8,401 nucleotides of DNA from NCBI GenBank assembly GCA_019114715.1, contig DXEZ01000009.1:1-8401 (forward strand). The letters are read 5' to 3'. The translations under genes were made by a program, and so were the position numbers. The notes below the pieces were generated by a model. The model ran no database searches. It had not been told where the DNA came from and was given only the letters and a program-made list of their open reading frames with translations. Below are positions 6,709 to 8,401 of this stretch, one piece after another. How positions within the stretch are numbered: position 1 is the stretch's first letter; each line of letters starts with the position of its first letter. The stretch is from Candidatus Sphingobacterium stercoripullorum (GTDB lineage: Bacteria > Bacteroidota > Bacteroidia > Sphingobacteriales > Sphingobacteriaceae).

Positions 6709-7255
6709 AGTTCCCTTCCTTTTTACTTGAAAGCATTAACTTGCTTTGTAGCCAAGCTCTTGCTTTGTATAGTTGAGATTTTGAACTTCCTACTTGAATA
6801 TTTAAAATGCTTGCAATTTCTTTATGTGAATAACCCTCGATGACATACATGTTAAAGACTGTTCGGTAGCCGTCAGGCAACCCTTGGATAACTTTTGTTA
6901 AGTCTTTATAATCTGTGTAATCGTAAATACTGTTGCTGCTGACAGCTAGAGTATTCTCATAACCATTGTATAGATTAAATGAGGCTTTTCTACTCCTTAG
7001 GTGTTCAATTGCTGCATAAACCATTATTTTCCTTATCCACCCTTCTAGGGAACCCTGTTTTGAAAAAGTCTTCCCTTTGGTGAAAACTTTGATAAACCCA
7101 CTCTGTAAGATTTCGCCGGCCTCGTTTTGATCCTTGGCGTAGCGCAAACACAGCGCATACATACCAGGAGAGAATCTATTGTAGAGTGCAAATTGTGCTG
7201 CTCTATCTCCCCTAAGGCACGAGTCCCATAATTCATATAGTTTGGATTCTGTCAA
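6698..7255 (-). CDS. ECF-type RNA polymerase sigma factor
   Basis: ECF sigma factors redirect RNA polymerase to a small regulon, often one that includes their own operon. The 185-residue product is the normal size with only regions 2 and 4. Region 2 (about 8-90) includes LRYAKDQNEAGEILQSGFIKVF, the core-binding part, and WIRKIMVYAAIEHLRSRK, the -10 recognition part. Region 4 (about 117-172) has LPDGYRTVFNMYVIEGYSHKEIASILN and the helix-turn-helix ending GSSKSQLYKARAWL. No ATG lies between the upstream in-frame stop and region 2. The first ATG codon (residue 32) would remove helix 1, so the start is probably TTG at 7255, four codons before KLYELWD. It is the first gene of an operon with the membrane protein (11-bp overlap) and the barrel protein. 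No convincing -33/-7 promoter is visible upstream, which would fit autoregulation through an ECF promoter but does not prove it. Confidence 0.93.
   Translation of the reverse strand: MTESKLYELWDSCLRGDRAAQFALYNRFSPGMYALCLRYAKDQNEAGEILQSGFIKVFTKGKTFSKQGSLEGWIRKIMVYAAIEHLRSRKASFNLYNGYENTLAVSSNSIYDYTDYKDLTKVIQGLPDGYRTVFNMYVIEGYSHKEIASILNIQVGSSKSQLYKARAWLQSKLMLSSKKEGNYEK
6717..6721 (-). promoter_or_regulatory. Shine-Dalgarno-like site inside the sigma gene for the anti-sigma candidate
   Basis: The minus strand reads AAGGA eight bases before the ATG at 6708, within the last codons of the sigma gene. The other starts in this window lack such a site. Together with the 11-bp overlap it suggests re-initiation by ribosomes finishing the sigma gene. 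Confidence 0.45.
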
Positions 7256-7547
7256 AGTATTAAAAGTGTATTTACTATATAGACGATTTTAAATTGTAAA
7301 AGGTTGCCTGCGAAATTAATTATTTTTCAAACTACCACTAATTCCTAACAAATTAAGCATTTAAAGCGCGGGTTTTTATTTTTAGATTTGAGTTTTTAAG
7401 AATAGTGTATAGATGAAATAGGGTAAGTTAATGTGGCTATTAGAGTGCTATTGACTGTTAAATGTAGTATATTAACAGCTGATTTCAAGCGTTGTTACGC
7501 CTGACCCCTAGTGAATTAGTAAATTAATGAAGATATAAAAAATAAAG
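7256..7547. other. Divergent intergenic region between the sigma gene and the asparaginase gene
   Basis: This 292-bp AT-rich spacer must hold the promoters of both divergent units. On the plus strand TAGATTTG at 7383-7390 matches the TAnnTTTG -7 box, but no -33 TTG is found at the right distance and it would give a leader of about 150 bases. A 24-bp dyad at 7455-7478 is listed separately. On the minus strand nothing close to TAnnTTTG lies in front of the sigma gene. No terminator, small gene or known RNA is recognised. Confidence 0.5.
7455..7478. promoter_or_regulatory. Possible operator dyad upstream of the asparaginase gene
   Basis: CTGTTAA (7455-7461) and TTAACAG (7472-7478) are perfect reverse complements with a 10-base spacer. 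Their centres are 17 bases apart, about 1.6 helical turns. It lies 69 bases before the start codon of the asparaginase gene. A homodimeric regulator could bind here, but short AT-rich dyads also arise by chance. Confidence 0.25.
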
Positions 7548-8401
7548 ATGATGATGAAACCTTTAAAGAGCAAATTTCTGAAAGCACTAATTTTGAGTGT
7601 AGTTTTTCTAACATGGAGCTGCAATGCCGGCAATAATAAAGGTCAAGAGATGGAAGACACAAATAACCCAGAGGACAAAGTAGTTTTAGTCATCCATGGT
7701 GGTGCTGGTACTATTTTAAAGAAAAATATGAGCGATTCCTTAGAACAGGCTTATATTGAAGTTCTGCAAGATGCCCTTCAGGCAGGTTATAAAATCATTA
7801 ACGAGGGTGGAAGTAGCTTAAAGGCAGTGGAGCAGAGCATTGTAGTTATGGAAGATTCCCCTCTTTTTAATGCAGGCAAAGGAGCGGTTTTTACGCACCA
7901 GAAGACCAATGAATTGGACGCTTCGGTGATGACGGGTAATAACTTAGATGCTGGGGCTGTCGCAGGAGTGATGACCGTGAAAAACCCCATTAAAGCAGCA
8001 ATTGCGGTGATGGAGAAATCTCCTCATGTGATGCTGAGTGGTCCAGGTGCTGAAGAGTTCGCAACGCAAGCAGGACTTGAGATAGTAGACCCAGAATACT
8101 TTTACACTGAAAGAAGATATAATGGACTTCTTAAAGCTATTGAGAAAGATGAAAATAAAACAGTCTTAGACCACGATGAACCCGCAGATGAGAAGTTCGG
8201 TACAGTAGGCTGCGTAGCCTTAGATGGCAGTGGCAATATTACGGCAGGGACTTCCACAGGGGGGATGACCAATAAGCGCTACGGTCGAATTGGAGACTCT
8301 CCAGTAATTGGTGCAGGTACCTATGCAAATAATCAGGTGGGAATCTCTTGCACAGGATGGGGAGAGTATTATATTCGAGTAGCAGCAGCCTCACAAGTAG
8401 C
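7548..8401 (+). CDS. Isoaspartyl peptidase/L-asparaginase (Ntn hydrolase), predicted lipoprotein, cut by window edge
   Basis: Members of this family hydrolyse L-asparagine and beta-aspartyl (isoaspartyl) dipeptides. They are made as a precursor that cleaves itself to expose an N-terminal threonine. The first 284 codons are present. VIHGGAG (48-54) is the family's N-terminal motif and FNAGKGAVF (107-115) the conserved glycine loop. FGTVGCVALD (217-226) contains the self-cleavage site Gly218/Thr219, with Thr219 the nucleophile. GTSTGGMTNK (234-243), GRIGDSP (246-252, with the substrate-binding Arg247 and Asp250) and SCTGWGE (267-273) complete the active site. The N-terminus is unusual compared with the cytoplasmic E. 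coli IaaA: basic residues, a hydrophobic stretch (about 12-23) and SC at 24-25 look like a relaxed Bacteroidota lipoprotein signal with Cys25 lipidated, followed by an acidic linker. The start is one of three tandem ATGs (7548, 7551 and 7554). The C-terminal part of the beta subunit is off the edge. Confidence 0.93.
   Translation, partial: MMMKPLKSKFLKALILSVVFLTWSCNAGNNKGQEMEDTNNPEDKVVLVIHGGAGTILKKNMSDSLEQAYIEVLQDALQAGYKIINEGGSSLKAVEQSIVVMEDSPLFNAGKGAVFTHQKTNELDASVMTGNNLDAGAVAGVMTVKNPIKAAIAVMEKSPHVMLSGPGAEEFATQAGLEIVDPEYFYTERRYNGLLKAIEKDENKTVLDHDEPADEKFGTVGCVALDGSGNITAGTSTGGMTNKRYGRIGDSPVIGAGTYANNQVGISCTGWGEYYIRVAAASQV

Noticed and set aside
7045..7236. 63-codon minus-strand frame inside the sigma gene
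   Set aside because: An out-of-frame shadow of the ECF sigma factor region 2 coding sequence.
7436..7452. Direct repeat GCTATT spaced 11 bases apart
   Set aside because: The spacing is one helical turn, as for response-regulator sites, but a 6-base match in AT-rich DNA is easily due to chance.
7787..7990. 67-codon minus-strand frame
   Set aside because: Antisense to the asparaginase-family gene, whose active-site motifs are all present.
1..8401. CRISPR array, insertion sequence, integrase or tRNA attachment site
   Set aside because: No regularly spaced repeats, transposase or recombinase reading frame, or tRNA-like sequence was seen.

Overview
The window looks like a chromosomal segment from a member of the Bacteroidota, probably a Cytophaga/Flavobacteria-type lineage. 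The evidence is a TAnnTTTG-type -7 promoter box in front of uvrA, A-rich leaders with little Shine-Dalgarno signal, and a sigma factor/membrane protein/outer-membrane barrel trio of a kind common in that phylum. This is judged from the look of the proteins; no database search was possible.

Layout. Positions 1-4703 carry three minus-strand genes. In transcription order they are an OsmC-family peroxidase-like protein (4284-4703), uvrA (1348-4215) and the N-terminal 418 codons of mutL (1-1255, running off the left edge). uvrA and mutL are only 92 bp apart, so nucleotide excision repair and mismatch repair functions sit side by side and may share a transcript. Positions 4704-5225 are a 522-bp stretch with no convincing gene. 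It has an unusual density of inverted repeats, including an 11-bp perfect one, and a plus-strand intrinsic terminator with no plus-strand gene in front of it. Positions 5226-7255 hold a tight minus-strand operon: an ECF sigma factor, a single-pass membrane protein that overlaps it by 11 bp and is probably its anti-sigma partner, and, 10 bp further on, a small outer-membrane beta-barrel protein. Positions 7256-7547 are a divergent intergenic region with a possible operator dyad. From 7548 to the right edge runs the first 284 codons of a plus-strand isoaspartyl peptidase/L-asparaginase (Ntn hydrolase) with a lipoprotein-type signal sequence.

How the genes work together. UvrA recognises helix-distorting lesions and MutL couples mismatch recognition to strand removal. 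The OsmC-like protein next to uvrA could add peroxide defence, giving a loose damage-protection neighbourhood. The sigma/membrane protein/barrel operon is a plausible self-contained envelope-sensing circuit: cytoplasmic sigma, inner-membrane tether with a periplasmic domain, and an outer-membrane barrel. Two of the reading frames, uvrA and the sigma factor, have no usable ATG and appear to start at TTG.

Most of the window is ordinary core genome. The parts that deserve a second look are the 4704-5225 structured spacer and the three-gene sigma operon.
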